The notes beneath the pieces are model-generated. The model made no database searches and was not told the origin of the DNA. It worked only from the letters and a program-made list of their open reading frames with translations. The position numbers and the translations under genes were made by a program. Positions 51,226 to 59,381 of a stretch of 64,000 nucleotides of DNA are shown one piece after another. Position 1 is the first letter of the stretch, and every line of letters begins with the position of its first letter. This stretch comes from Streptomyces sp. NBC_00659 (GTDB lineage: Bacteria; Actinomycetota; Actinomycetes; Streptomycetales; Streptomycetaceae). The stretch covers positions 9,238,001 through 9,302,000 of the forward strand of contig NZ_CP109031.1 of the NCBI RefSeq assembly GCF_036226925.1. The letters are read 5' to 3'.

Positions 51226-51566
51226 CCGCCGCCGTCGACGACGAACTCTGGTCGGCGATAGGCGACCCGATCAGGCGCCGCCTGCTCGACCTGTTGCTCG
51301 CGGAAGGAGTCGGTACGCCGACCAGCCTGAGCGATCGTCTCCCGATCACGCGCCAAGCGGTCACCAAGCACCTGGGCGTCCTCGATCGCGCCGGCCTCGT
51401 ACACGCGACACCGATGGGCCGCGAGCGGCGCTACGAAGTCGACGAGGCGCAGCTCGCCCGTGCGGTCCGCCAACTGAATGAGGTCGGCAGGGCGTGGGAT
51501 GCGCGATTGAACCGCATCAAGCGCATCGCGGAACAGATCCAGCGACAGAAGCACGACCGAGACTGA
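51222..51566 (+). CDS. ArsR family winged-helix regulator
   Basis: The 114-residue protein begins DDELWSAIGDPIRRRLLDLL, continues with TPTSLSDRLPITRQAVTKHLGVLDRAGLVHATPMGRERRYEVDE, a winged helix of ArsR type, and ends in a basic helix. Metal-binding Cys residues are absent, so it is not a classical metal sensor. It overlaps the SRPBCC gene by 4 bp and is likely an autorepressor acting at the GGTTGC palindromes. Confidence 0.9.
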   Translation: MTAAVDDELWSAIGDPIRRRLLDLLLAEGVGTPTSLSDRLPITRQAVTKHLGVLDRAGLVHATPMGRERRYEVDEAQLARAVRQLNEVGRAWDARLNRIKRIAEQIQRQKHDRD

Positions 51567-51638
51567 CCGTCCGGCCCCGGAAGAGAGCTCTGGCCCACCC
51601 CTTTGATCAAGGTCGGCGCCCCTGGCTGCGTCGCGCGC

Positions 51639-51676
51639 AATGAACCCATCATCTGTGAATGAACCCATCACCTTTG
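51639..51676. repeat. 19-bp tandem duplication before SDR gene
   Basis: AATGAACCCATCATCTGTG is followed at once by AATGAACCCATCACCTTTG. Seventeen of 19 positions agree. The second copy ends where the SDR ribosome-binding site (GGAGG) begins. Confidence 0.7.
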
Positions 51677-51685
51677 GAGGACACA

Positions 51686-52498
51686 ATGAGTGGATTGCTG
51701 CTTGCTGACAAGAACGCTGTGATCTACGGAGGCGGGGGCGCGATCGGCGGCGCAATCGCACGGGTATTCGCCCGGGAAGGTGCAAGGGTCTTCATCGCCG
51801 GGCGGACACAGGAGAAGCTCGACGCCGTGGCGCGCGACATCGCCGCCACCGGCGGGAAGGTCGAGACCGCGCAAGTCGACGTCTTCGACCAACAGGCCGT
51901 CGAAAAGCACGCCGAAGACGTCGCGGCGACGGCCGGCAGCATCGACGTCGCACTCAGCGCCGTGAGTGTCATGCACGACCAGGGGACTTCGCTGGCGGAT
52001 CTCTCGCTCGAGGAGTTCATGCGGCCCATCGACGGCTTCCTGCAGACGCTGTTCATCACAAGCAAGGCTGTGGCGCGCCACATGGGCCGCGAGCGTCCTG
52101 GCGTCATCCTGACGTTGTCCGAGCCGGGTTCCAAACTGGCTGTGGGCGGCATCCTGGGACACAGCGTGAGCGCGGCCGGCAAGGAGGCCTTCTCGCGGGT
52201 TCTGGCCGCGGAGCTGGCACCCGACAACATCCGGGTGGTCTGCATCCGTCCACACGCTGTCGTCGATGCACCGGCAGCGGGTTCGTACACCAAGGACCTC
52301 TTCCAGCAGATGGCGGCAGCGGGCGGGCAGTCGGTCCAGGAGATGCTCGAAGGCGGGGGGATGGTGCAAGGGACGCTTCTGAAGAGGCTTCCTACGCTGT
52401 CGGAAATCGCAGAGACAGCCGCGTTCCTGGCGTCGGATCGAGCGGGAGCCATGACCGGCACCGTCGCCAATCTCTCCGCCGGCGCGCTGGTCGACTGA
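51686..52498 (+). CDS. Short-chain dehydrogenase/reductase family protein
   Basis: The 270-residue protein has NAD(P)-binding AVIYGGGGAIGGAIARVFAR and GRTQEKLDAVARDIAATGG. Two thirds along, where YxxxK is expected, it reads GHSVSAAGKEAFSRVLAAEL: the Lys is present but the Tyr position is Ser. The catalytic Ser block reads LSEPGSKLA. It may be an atypical reductase or inactive. GGAGG lies 5 bp before the ATG at 51686. It is co-directional with the ArsR pair and the following PEP-mutase-like gene. Confidence 0.85.
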   Translation: MSGLLLADKNAVIYGGGGAIGGAIARVFAREGARVFIAGRTQEKLDAVARDIAATGGKVETAQVDVFDQQAVEKHAEDVAATAGSIDVALSAVSVMHDQGTSLADLSLEEFMRPIDGFLQTLFITSKAVARHMGRERPGVILTLSEPGSKLAVGGILGHSVSAAGKEAFSRVLAAELAPDNIRVVCIRPHAVVDAPAAGSYTKDLFQQMAAAGGQSVQEMLEGGGMVQGTLLKRLPTLSEIAETAAFLASDRAGAMTGTVANLSAGALVD

Positions 52499-52505
52499 GC
52501 CCGTC

Positions 52506-53267
52506 ATGTCCGATCAAGCCGACAAGGCCAGGCTGCTCAGGTCCCTGCACATCCCGGGCGCTCCGCTGGTGCTGCCGAACGCCTGGGACGTGGGCAGCGC
52601 CCGCGCCGTCGTCAAGGCGGGGTTCCCGGTGGTCGCGACCGCCAGCAACGCGATCGCCGCCGCTCTGGGCTACGACGACGGTGAGGGTGCTCCGAGGGAG
52701 GAGATGATGTTCGTCGCCCGACGCATCGCAGCCTCCGTCGACGTGCCGGTCACCGTCGACGCCGAGGCCGGCTACGGGATGGCGCCGGAGGAACTGGTCG
52801 AGCTGCTGCAGGGGATCGGAGTCGCCGGCTGCAACATCGAGGACAGTGATCATGCCGACGGAGGCCTGATCGACGTCGATGTCCGTGCCGCCTACATCGC
52901 CCGGATGCGCGCGGCCGCCGACCGTATCGGAGTGCCGCTCGTCATCAACGCCCGGATCGACTCCTTCTTCCCCACCTCACCTCTGGCCGAGAACCGAAAG
53001 CGTGCCGATGCGATCAGCAGGGCCGAGGCGTACTGGTCGGCCGGCGCTGATTGTGTGTTCCCTCCCGGAGCCGGTCCGGACGACCTCCGGGCCATCGTCG
53101 CGGAGGTCGGCGCACCGGTGAACGCCGGCTTTCCGCTCGAGCGCGGGTCGCTGGAGGAACTCAGTGCCATCGGCGTGGCCCGGGTCTCCGTCGGGCCCCA
53201 GCTGTACCGCAGCGCACTCGATCACCTGCACACCGATCTCCAGCCCCTCCTCGAGACACGAAAGTAG
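52506..53267 (+). CDS. Isocitrate lyase/PEP mutase superfamily protein
   Basis: The 253-residue alpha/beta-barrel protein has LVLPNAWDVGSARAVVKAGF, SNAIAAALGYDDGEGAPREE, VPVTVDAEAGYG (Mg2+-binding Asp/Glu) and GCNIEDSDH, all marks of this superfamily. The catalytic KKCGH motif of isocitrate lyase is absent, so a C-C or P-C bond lyase of carboxyphosphonoenolpyruvate/oxaloacetate-hydrolase type is likelier. It starts 7 bp after the SDR stop, a likely operon. Confidence 0.87.
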   Translation: MSDQADKARLLRSLHIPGAPLVLPNAWDVGSARAVVKAGFPVVATASNAIAAALGYDDGEGAPREEMMFVARRIAASVDVPVTVDAEAGYGMAPEELVELLQGIGVAGCNIEDSDHADGGLIDVDVRAAYIARMRAAADRIGVPLVINARIDSFFPTSPLAENRKRADAISRAEAYWSAGADCVFPPGAGPDDLRAIVAEVGAPVNAGFPLERGSLEELSAIGVARVSVGPQLYRSALDHLHTDLQPLLETRK

Positions 53268-53289
53268 GACCACTCGACCGTCGCAGGCC

Positions 53290-53640
53290 GGTGCAGGTCA
53301 CCACCCCTGCGGATGCCGTCGTACCGCGCCACGGTCGCCCGCTCATGGGCCAACTCGTGGTCGCCGTCCACCAGTTCCAGCCTGGCATCCAGTGCGCGGA
53401 TGCGATCAGGCTTGGCCGCAGTCGCAAAGTGGGATGCGACGACGGCGACGTCGAGCCCCCGGCCTGACCGGACCAGGCCAGGGCTTGGCCAAGGTTGCCC
53501 GCGCTGGCGCACACCACGGCTCGCGAGCTCTTCTCGGCGAGTCGGCTCGCGACGACCTCGGTTCCACGGGCCTTGAAGCTGCGGACCGGGTTCGCCGCCG
53601 CGTGAAGCTCCGGGTGCTCGACGAGGTGCTCGACGCCCTT
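53290..53640 (-). pseudogene. PLP-dependent threonine dehydratase-like fragment
   Basis: NPVRSFKARGTEVVASRLAE contains the PLP-binding Lys motif (SFKARG), and AVVCASAGNLGQALAWSG is the phosphate-binding loop region. Homology then shifts frame (GLDVAVVASHFATAAKPDRI, LDARLELVDGDHELAHERA). Both ends of the ~320-residue enzyme are missing. Confidence 0.7.
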
Positions 53641-53641
53641 C

Positions 53642-54220
53642 TCAGACATGCAGGACGGGTCGATAGATGAGCTCTTGGATGTGGCCGTCGAGCGTCCGGT
53701 GCTCGATCAGCTCGAGGTCGAAGTCGGCCGCACCCTGGAAGATGGGGTCCAGCCCTGTCTGACCGGTGATCACCGGGAAGAGCGTCACCTGGACGCGGTC
53801 CACCAGACCGGCGGCCATCAGCGCCCTGTTCATCGACAGGCTGCCGTGCGAGCGCAGGGGAACGTCGGAGTCCTTCTTGAGACGGGCGACGACGTCGACG
53901 GCGTCGCCGCTCACGACGTTCGCATCCGGCCAGTCGAGAGGTCCTTCCAGGGTGGACGACACCACCGTGGCCGGCAGGCTCCTCATCCGCGTGACCCACG
54001 GGTCGCGCACTTCGGACTCGTCGGTGCTCGCCGCGATCATCTGGGCGAACGCCCTGTACGTGTTGGCTCCGAAGACCATCCGCTGCTCCTCGTCGTACAG
54101 GGCGAGGCGGCGGTCGAGGAGCTCGGGGCCCTGCTTGCCCCAGTAGCCGGTCCAGTTGCCGCCGGCGGCGCCGAAGCCGTCGAGGCTGGAAAAGACGTCG
54201 AAGGTGTAGGTCGTGGTCAT
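53642..54220 (-). CDS. Dihydrofolate reductase family (RibD C-terminal-like) protein
   Basis: The 192-residue protein begins TTYTFDVFSSLDGFGAAGGN, has QRMVFGANTYRAFAQMIAAS and DVPLRSHGSLSMNRALMAAGLVDRVQVTLFPVITGQTGLDPIF. These are the signature blocks of the DHFR/RibD_C-like reductases abundant in actinobacteria. It should bind NADPH; the substrate is unknown. The ATG at 54220 follows GAGGA. It abuts the PLP-enzyme remnant on the same strand. Confidence 0.87.
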   Translation of the reverse strand: MTTTYTFDVFSSLDGFGAAGGNWTGYWGKQGPELLDRRLALYDEEQRMVFGANTYRAFAQMIAASTDESEVRDPWVTRMRSLPATVVSSTLEGPLDWPDANVVSGDAVDVVARLKKDSDVPLRSHGSLSMNRALMAAGLVDRVQVTLFPVITGQTGLDPIFQGAADFDLELIEHRTLDGHIQELIYRPVLHV

Positions 54221-54571
54221 GACGTGATCCTCGAGTTCGTTCGTCCGGGTGTGTCGATAGAGACTGGAAGCCACGGCAGAACTCATCGCCGACGGACTCC
54301 TGGAGTCCGGCGCGGCCCCGGATGCGGTCCCAGGCGACGGTGCTCCTCAGGGATGGCCGCACAGGAGAAGCGGGACATCCCCGGTAAGCATTTCCCAGGC
54401 GGTCCGCCTCCGCATCGTGGAGGCTGCACGGCGCCGTGCCCGCCCGAAGCGGGCCGATGAACGGGTTTCGACGGCGGCCCTACTTGCGTGGCTCTTTGTA
54501 CGAGGGTCAAGCTCCGTGAGCCGCCGTGGCACCGTGACAGGAGGCAGGGCCTGTGTGTGTGGGGGGCAGTC
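54221..54571. other. Intergenic region, divergent promoters
   Basis: These 351 bp lie between the DHFR-like start and the membrane-anchored beta-propeller remnant. No gene or strong repeat is seen. Confidence 0.5.
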
Positions 54572-55258
54572 ATGGCGCAACGGATGAATCTGCTCGGAGA
54601 ACCAGGGGTGGGGCTGCCCGGGGGACCGGGCACACCTGTTCCGAGCCGTGCGGACATACAGATGGCCCGTGGCCGGGTGTGGGGTGTGCTGATCGCGCTG
54701 GTCCTCCTCATGATCAGTGTGCTGGTGAACAGGAATCCGTCACGCGACGTGTTCACCGGAGCTCTTGGACCCTTTCCGGCCGCGTTCGCCCCGGGTGCCC
54801 CGGTCGCGCCTGACCACGTCGTACGCCGGACCACGGATGAGTGGGCCTTGGCGCACGGGCTGTCCCTGCGGTGGACGGGTTTCGGCATGACAGCGGTGAA
54901 CCTGCGGACCGGCAAGGAGTACTGGCGCTATGAGCGCCGGGAGCCGAAGGACGCCGTGATGGAGTTCAAGGTGTCGGAACGCACCGCGGTGGTCGGCCAC
55001 CATGACGGGAGGCTCGTCGGCATCGATCTGCGTACGGGCAAGCTGTTGTGACGTGCGGAGATCCGGGAGGACGGCTACCGGGCCGTGGACCTCGTCGGCG
55101 GCCAGGTCGTCACCGGGGCGCCGGGCGCCGTGCGTGCCTTCGACGAGCGTGACGGCCGGAGCCTGTGGACGGTGAAGATGCCCGAGTCGTGTCCCCAGGT
55201 GCTCCTCTACTCCGTGCACGCCCTGCCGGACCATTCCGTGCACGCCCTGCCGGACCAT
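54572..55258 (+). pseudogene. Membrane-anchored PQQ-like beta-propeller protein, truncated
   Basis: The frame starts MAQRMNLLGEPGVGLPG, has one transmembrane helix (VWGVLIALVLLMISVLV) and PQQ-like repeats (TAVNLRTGKEYWRYERREPK, LVGIDLRTGKLL). A TGA at 55049-55051 stands where a Trp is expected, and the same frame continues with YRAVDLVGGQVVTGAPGAVR and FDERDGRSLWTVKMPESC. The rest of the propeller is replaced by IS5 sequence. Readthrough is conceivable but decay is simpler. Confidence 0.7.
55211..55258. repeat. 24-bp perfect tandem duplication
   Basis: The unit beginning TCCGTGCACGCC and ending GGACCAT occurs twice without change (55211-55234 and 55235-55258), close to the join between the propeller remnant and the IS5 fragment. 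It inserts eight codons in frame. Confidence 0.9.
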
Positions 55259-55289
55259 CTGAGCGCCGTCCACGTGATGTGCAACGTGA

Positions 55290-55540
55290 CGAGTGTCGAC
55301 CACGACAAGTACCGCCGCCTGCTCCGGGACCGCGGCATCCGCCCGGTCATCGCCCAACGAGGCGTGGAACACGGCTCCGGCCTGGGCATTTTCCGCTGGA
55401 TGGTAGAGCGCACGATCGCCTGGCTGCACGGCTTCCGACGACTGCGGATCCGCTGGGAGCGACGCGACGACATCCACGAGGCCTTCCTCGGCCTCGCCAC
55501 CTGCCTGATCACCCACCGGCACGCCCAACGCCTTTGTTAG
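55290..55540 (+). mobile_element. IS5-family transposase C-terminal fragment
   Basis: VDHDKYRRLLRDRGIRPVIA, GLGIFRWMVERTIAWLHGFR and DIHEAFLGLATCLITHRHAQ form the last ~80 residues of a Streptomyces IS5-group transposase, with the catalytic Glu in VERTIAW. The reading frame is continuous with the broken propeller gene. Confidence 0.82.
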
Positions 55541-55885
55541 GACCTCCAAAGCGAGGCGTTGCCCGCCAGGCAGCCACGAGGTGTCACGGTCCGGCACTCG
55601 AACATCACGGGAACCAACCGCTTCCTCGGAACGCCCTTAGCAACGGATTAGGGCCTCTTGGTAGCTCGAAGGGCGTCTACGCCAACAAGCTGTTCAGGAG
55701 GCCCTGTCGTCAAAGAGTTGTCCCGTAAATGATCTTCAGGTTGGTGAGGCTGTGGTTCGTCCGGCGGCGGGCCGTCCGCCCATCCGGCGAGGCTGCGGGT
55801 GTGCAGGTGGGCGACGTCGAGCACGTCGGCTGGAAGTAGGCTGCCCCAGGCTCGGCCTAGTCACTGGGGCAGGCTCTGCCTGGGG
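55541..55885. other. IS5 right-end remnant and upstream region of DUF6082 gene
   Basis: No gene is seen. GGGCCTC near 55650 and GAGGCCC near 55697 form a short inverted pair that could mark IS ends, but the evidence is weak. Confidence 0.4.
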
Positions 55886-56659
55886 GTGATTGACCTGATA
55901 GTTCGTCATGGGTCCGCGGCTGCAAGGGCGGCGCGTCGAGTAGGCAGAACTTTGGGGCTGGTAGCTGCTGCGGCACTCGCGCTGACGGTGGTGCTGTTGT
56001 CGCCTTTCGTGCTGGAGGAGATCTCGGGCTCCAAGGGCGTGGACTGGAACAGGCTGAGTCAGGTCGGCGCGGCGTACGGATTCACGTCGGCGATCGTCTC
56101 GGCGCTGGCGTTGGCCGGCGTCGCCGTTTCCCTGGGCGTGCAGAACCGGCAGGCCAGGGCGGACCAGGTCCAGGGGATCCGCAGCTATTACCTTGAACTG
56201 GTTCGCCTGGAACTTGACGACATGGCGCTCTTCCAGCCTGTTTGGGGCGACACGGACATCGACGATCCTGATCAGCAGAAGCGGCATGTCTATGCCGACC
56301 TCATGATGAACTACGCGTGGATGGGCTTCGAGATCGGGACTATTCGCGAGAGTCTGCTGCGGGACATGCTCTCCGGGATGTTCACCGGAGAGGCAGGGCG
56401 GCACTACTGGAGCCGGGCTCACCCCTCGTGGATCGCCAGCTCCTCTGGAAGCCGTGTCGGTCGTCGTTTCCTGGCCATCGTGGGCGAGGAGCACGCTCGG
56501 GCGGCCGCTTCCGGACCGCCGACTCGCTCGCCCATTGCTCCCAGCCCGCCTGCCGTGCCCGTTGCGGGGGTGTCGCCCGCATGGCGGACATCGGTCGGTG
56601 CCCTGATCGGTCTGGGCGCCGGACTGGCGCTCGGAACGCTGCTGCGCAGCCGACGCTAG
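55886..56659 (+). CDS. DUF6082-like membrane protein
   Basis: The ~257-residue protein has two N-terminal membrane segments (LGLVAAAALALTVVLLSPFV and AIVSALALAGVAVSLGVQ), a cytosolic helical domain (SYYLELVRLELDDMALFQPV, MMNYAWMGFEIGTIRESLLR), and a possible third segment near the C-terminus (VGALIGLGAGLALGTLL). This matches the Streptomyces DUF6082 family of unknown function. The start is likely the GTG at 55886. The TAG stop is the first three bases of an IS630 copy, so the native C-terminus may have been longer. Confidence 0.7.
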   Translation: MIDLIVRHGSAAARAARRVGRTLGLVAAAALALTVVLLSPFVLEEISGSKGVDWNRLSQVGAAYGFTSAIVSALALAGVAVSLGVQNRQARADQVQGIRSYYLELVRLELDDMALFQPVWGDTDIDDPDQQKRHVYADLMMNYAWMGFEIGTIRESLLRDMLSGMFTGEAGRHYWSRAHPSWIASSSGSRVGRRFLAIVGEEHARAAASGPPTRSPIAPSPPAVPVAGVSPAWRTSVGALIGLGAGLALGTLLRSRR

Positions 56660-57876
56660 TGCTGGATTCCTCTTTGACTGGGTATATGTGCTGGTGGCGG
56701 GGTAGTTGCGGGTGCTCGGGGGCGGGTGCTGGGCGATGGTTTTATGGGCACGACCGGGGCGTGACGAGGACGAGCGGGCTCTCGTTCGCAGGTTGTCGCG
56801 GGCACGGAAGGCTCCTCGGGATGTGGTGATGCGGGCCCGGATGATCGAGCTGAGCTGGTCGGGGCTGCGGGTCCCTGCGATCGCCGTGGAGCTGGACTGC
56901 AGCCAGAAAACGGTCCGCTGCTGGCTGCACCGCTTCAACCGCCTGGGCCTGCAGGGACTGGATGATCTGGGCGGGCAGGGCCGCAAGCGACGCATCACCG
57001 AACAGGAACGATCCCAGATCATCTCCCTGGTCAAGACCATCCCGCCGGGACGACTGCGGTGGGAGCCCGTCGGGGAACTGTGGGCCTTCGATGAGTCAGG
57101 ACCGCCCGAGTGGACGCTAGATTCCCTGGCCACAGCAGCACAGGCCGAAGGAATCGAGGTGGGCCGCTCACAGGTCAGACGCATCCTGCTCGCCGAGGGC
57201 GTGCGCTGGCGCCGTACCCGGTCCTGGATGCGATCGAAGGACCCGGACTTCGTCCCAGAAGGACAAGGATCATCGGCCTCTACACCCACCCGCCCGACGG
57301 TGCGACGGTGATCTGCGCCGACGAGCTGGGGCCGGTGATCCCCCGGACCTTCCCGCCCGCACCCGCCTGGTCACCCAACGGGCATCGGATCAAGGCGGAG
57401 CTCGACTACAGCCGCGGACCGGAGAAAACCTGGGTCTACGGCGGTCTACGGCCGGCCGACGGCCAGGCCCTGACCATGACAGCGTCCTCCCGCAACAGCG
57501 TCTTCTACCAGCAGTTCCTGCAACAGGTCGAAAATGCCAACCCGGACGGGGAGATCTGGATCGTCACCGACAACCTGTCCAGCCACAACAGCCTGTCCAC
57601 CCGGACCTGGCTCGAGGACCATCCCCGCATCCACCACGCCTTCATCCCCGTCGGCGCGTGCTGGCTCAACCTCCAAGAAGGCTGGTGGCGCATCTTCCGC
57701 AAAGCCGCCCTCGCCGGCCGCTCCTTCGCCAACCCCGACGACATCGCCCAAGCCACAACCCTCGCAACCAACCAGCTCAACTCCCATGCCGGCCCATGGA
57801 TCTGGGGCAGAACAGCACCGCCAACCCGCTCCCTACGACGCCGATACGTGTACACCGTTTGAGGAATCCAGCACTA
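56657..57876 (+). mobile_element. Complete IS630-family insertion sequence
   Basis: Perfect 16-bp terminal inverted repeats (TAGTGCTGGATTCCTC) lie at 56657-56672 and 57861-57876. Both outer ends are TA, the target dinucleotide duplicated by IS630 elements. Total length of ~1.2 kb and a single transposase region fit the family. Confidence 0.9.
56736..57862 (+). pseudogene. IS630 transposase, two frames
   Basis: The first frame (56736-57311) carries the helix-turn-helix (LSWSGLRVPAIAVELDCSQK, TVRCWLHRFN) and ends after MRSKDPDFVPEG. The second, shifted frame (about 57262-57862) holds the DDE core: CADELGPVIPRTF, IVTDNLSSHNS and NLQEGWWRIFR. The switch is at about 57255-57275, with no obvious slippery heptamer. 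Programmed frameshifting is known in this family, but a disabling mutation is equally possible. Confidence 0.8.
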
Positions 57877-58051
57877 TGGAAGACGGTGCCGTCCGGCAGG
57901 AGTTTCACCGTTCGCGCCGTAGCCCGGCCGGCATACACCGCATTCGTCGCAGCGTAGATCGTCCCGACATGCCCAGGCGTAACCAGCACGCCGGAGGCGG
58001 TCCGGCGCGGCACGGGGCCGGCGAACGAGACCACGCCCCGCACAACCGCCC

Positions 58052-58156
58052 ATGGTCGTCGAGCTGGAGGGCGACCGCTACGGCGTGTTGAAGTCGCACG
58101 GCGTCGGGGAACTCGCCCGGCGCATCCGGGAGACGGTCGCTGGACAGATCTGCTGA
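58052..58156 (+). CDS. 34-codon fragment, unknown
   Basis: The frame reads MVVELEGDRYGVLKSHGVGE, then LARRIRETVAGQIC. It has strong protein character but looks like the C-terminal end of a larger gene cut off by the IS630 insertion or an earlier deletion. On the opposite strand, 57880-58050 also shows a protein-like frame (LVTPGHVGTIYAATNAVYAG). Confidence 0.25.
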   Translation: MVVELEGDRYGVLKSHGVGELARRIRETVAGQIC

Positions 58157-58203
58157 GGGGATCGGGCGGGCCTGCCGGTGGCGTCCCGTCGGGGCGCCGC
58201 CAG

Positions 58204-58788
58204 TCAGCCGCCCGCGTTCCGTTCCGCGATCCGCAGATTGTCGGCGATGTCCACACGCACCGGATGCCCGGCCGGCAGGCCCGTGCTCTGGGCGTGGGCG
58301 CGGCGCAGGACCGTGAGGCCGTCGTGGCGGAGGCCTGCGGCGAAGAGGGTCGCGCCGAGGGTGTTGGCGGTGGTGAGGGTGGATTCGTGGGCGGCTCCGA
58401 GGCGGCGGGCGCGGCGCTGCCAGGTGTCGTCGAGAACCGCGACGGACGCGGAGACGTCGCCCTGGATGGCCAGGGCCGCGCCGAGGTTGTGAGCGCAGTC
58501 GAGGGTCGCGGGGTCGTCGGGGCCCCAGGCGCGGGCCGCACGGTCGGTGGCCTCGCGGGCGATCTGCGCGGACGCAGCCGCCTTGCGCTGCTGGTAGAGG
58601 GTGGAGCCGAGCAGGTTGAGCAGGCCGATGGTCTCCCCGTGGTTCGCTCCCAGCTCCGCCTCGCAGTCGGGCAGCAGGCGGCGCAGGAGCACCTCCGCCG
58701 CGGCGAAGTCGCCGGTGTCGAACAGGACGCGCGCCATACGGAGTTGCCGGCGCAGGCCGGTGCGGTTCGGGCCCTTGCGACGCCACAC
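58204..58788 (-). CDS. Tetratricopeptide repeat protein
   Basis: The ~194-residue protein has about four TPR/Kinesin-light-chain-like repeats: ARVLFDTGDFAAAEVLLRRL, NLLGSTLYQQRKAAASAQIA, NLGAALAIQGDVSASVAVLD and NTLGATLFAAGLRHDGLTVL. The GTG at 58788 follows AAGGGGG. It diverges from the helical-effector/STAND-ATPase pair across a 152-bp gap, which suggests a shared control region and a possible adaptor or regulator role. Stand-alone TPR proteins often accompany NLR-like immune ATPases. Confidence 0.8.
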   Translation of the reverse strand: MWRRKGPNRTGLRRQLRMARVLFDTGDFAAAEVLLRRLLPDCEAELGANHGETIGLLNLLGSTLYQQRKAAASAQIAREATDRAARAWGPDDPATLDCAHNLGAALAIQGDVSASVAVLDDTWQRRARRLGAAHESTLTTANTLGATLFAAGLRHDGLTVLRRAHAQSTGLPAGHPVRVDIADNLRIAERNAGG

Positions 58789-58940
58789 GACGCCCCCTTG
58801 CCCACGGCGTCGTCGCCGTGTCGTTGTTCCGGTGGTGCGGCCGACCACCGTATAACCGCGGCACGTTGATCGGGGAGGGCGCGGGCGCGGGCCGCGCCGC
58901 GGTGGCACGATGGGGCGGGCACGGCAACGGGAGGACACCC

Positions 58941-59381
58941 ATGATCGAATCCCTGGCGGCGGTCGCGACGGCCGCTTCGACGACGCTCGTCGCTGCGATG
59001 GCGACGGACGCCTGGGGCGCCGCGCGCTCCGGATTGCTGCGGCTGTTCGGGCGGGATGACGCACCCGAACAGGGCGCGCTGGTCGCGCTGTTGGAGAGCG
59101 AGGCCGCGTTGGTGTCCGAGGCGGAGGATCCGGAGGCGGCGCGTCGGCAGTTGGCACCGGCGTGGCAGTTGCGGCTCGAGCAGTTCCTTCACGCGCACCC
59201 GGAGGTGGCCGACGATGTGCGTGAGCTGACCCGGCGGCTGCAGGACGAACTGCCCGCCCAGCAGCGCCACTGGGTGCAGCACGTCGAGGCGCGCGACCAC
59301 GGGCAGGCGTTCGGCGCGCAGGGTGGGAACGTGATCGTCCATCAGGATCCCGGCGCCGGCCGCGGTGACCGCGCGACGTGA
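58941..59381 (+). CDS. Helical membrane-associated effector with C-terminal amyloid-type motif
   Basis: The 146-residue protein starts MIESLAAVATAASTTLVAAM, an amphipathic/hydrophobic helix, then ATDAWGAARSGLLRLFGRDD and charged helices to about residue 115. It resembles the all-helical Bell-type (HeLo-like) membrane-toxic effectors of actinobacterial NLR systems. Residues 121-136 (GQAFGAQGGNVIVHQD) align without gaps to residues 11-26 of the next protein. GGAGG precedes the ATG, and the stop overlaps the ATPase start (ATGA). I infer a cell-death effector seeded by its partner through amyloid templating. Confidence 0.75.
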   Translation: MIESLAAVATAASTTLVAAMATDAWGAARSGLLRLFGRDDAPEQGALVALLESEAALVSEAEDPEAARRQLAPAWQLRLEQFLHAHPEVADDVRELTRRLQDELPAQQRHWVQHVEARDHGQAFGAQGGNVIVHQDPGAGRGDRAT

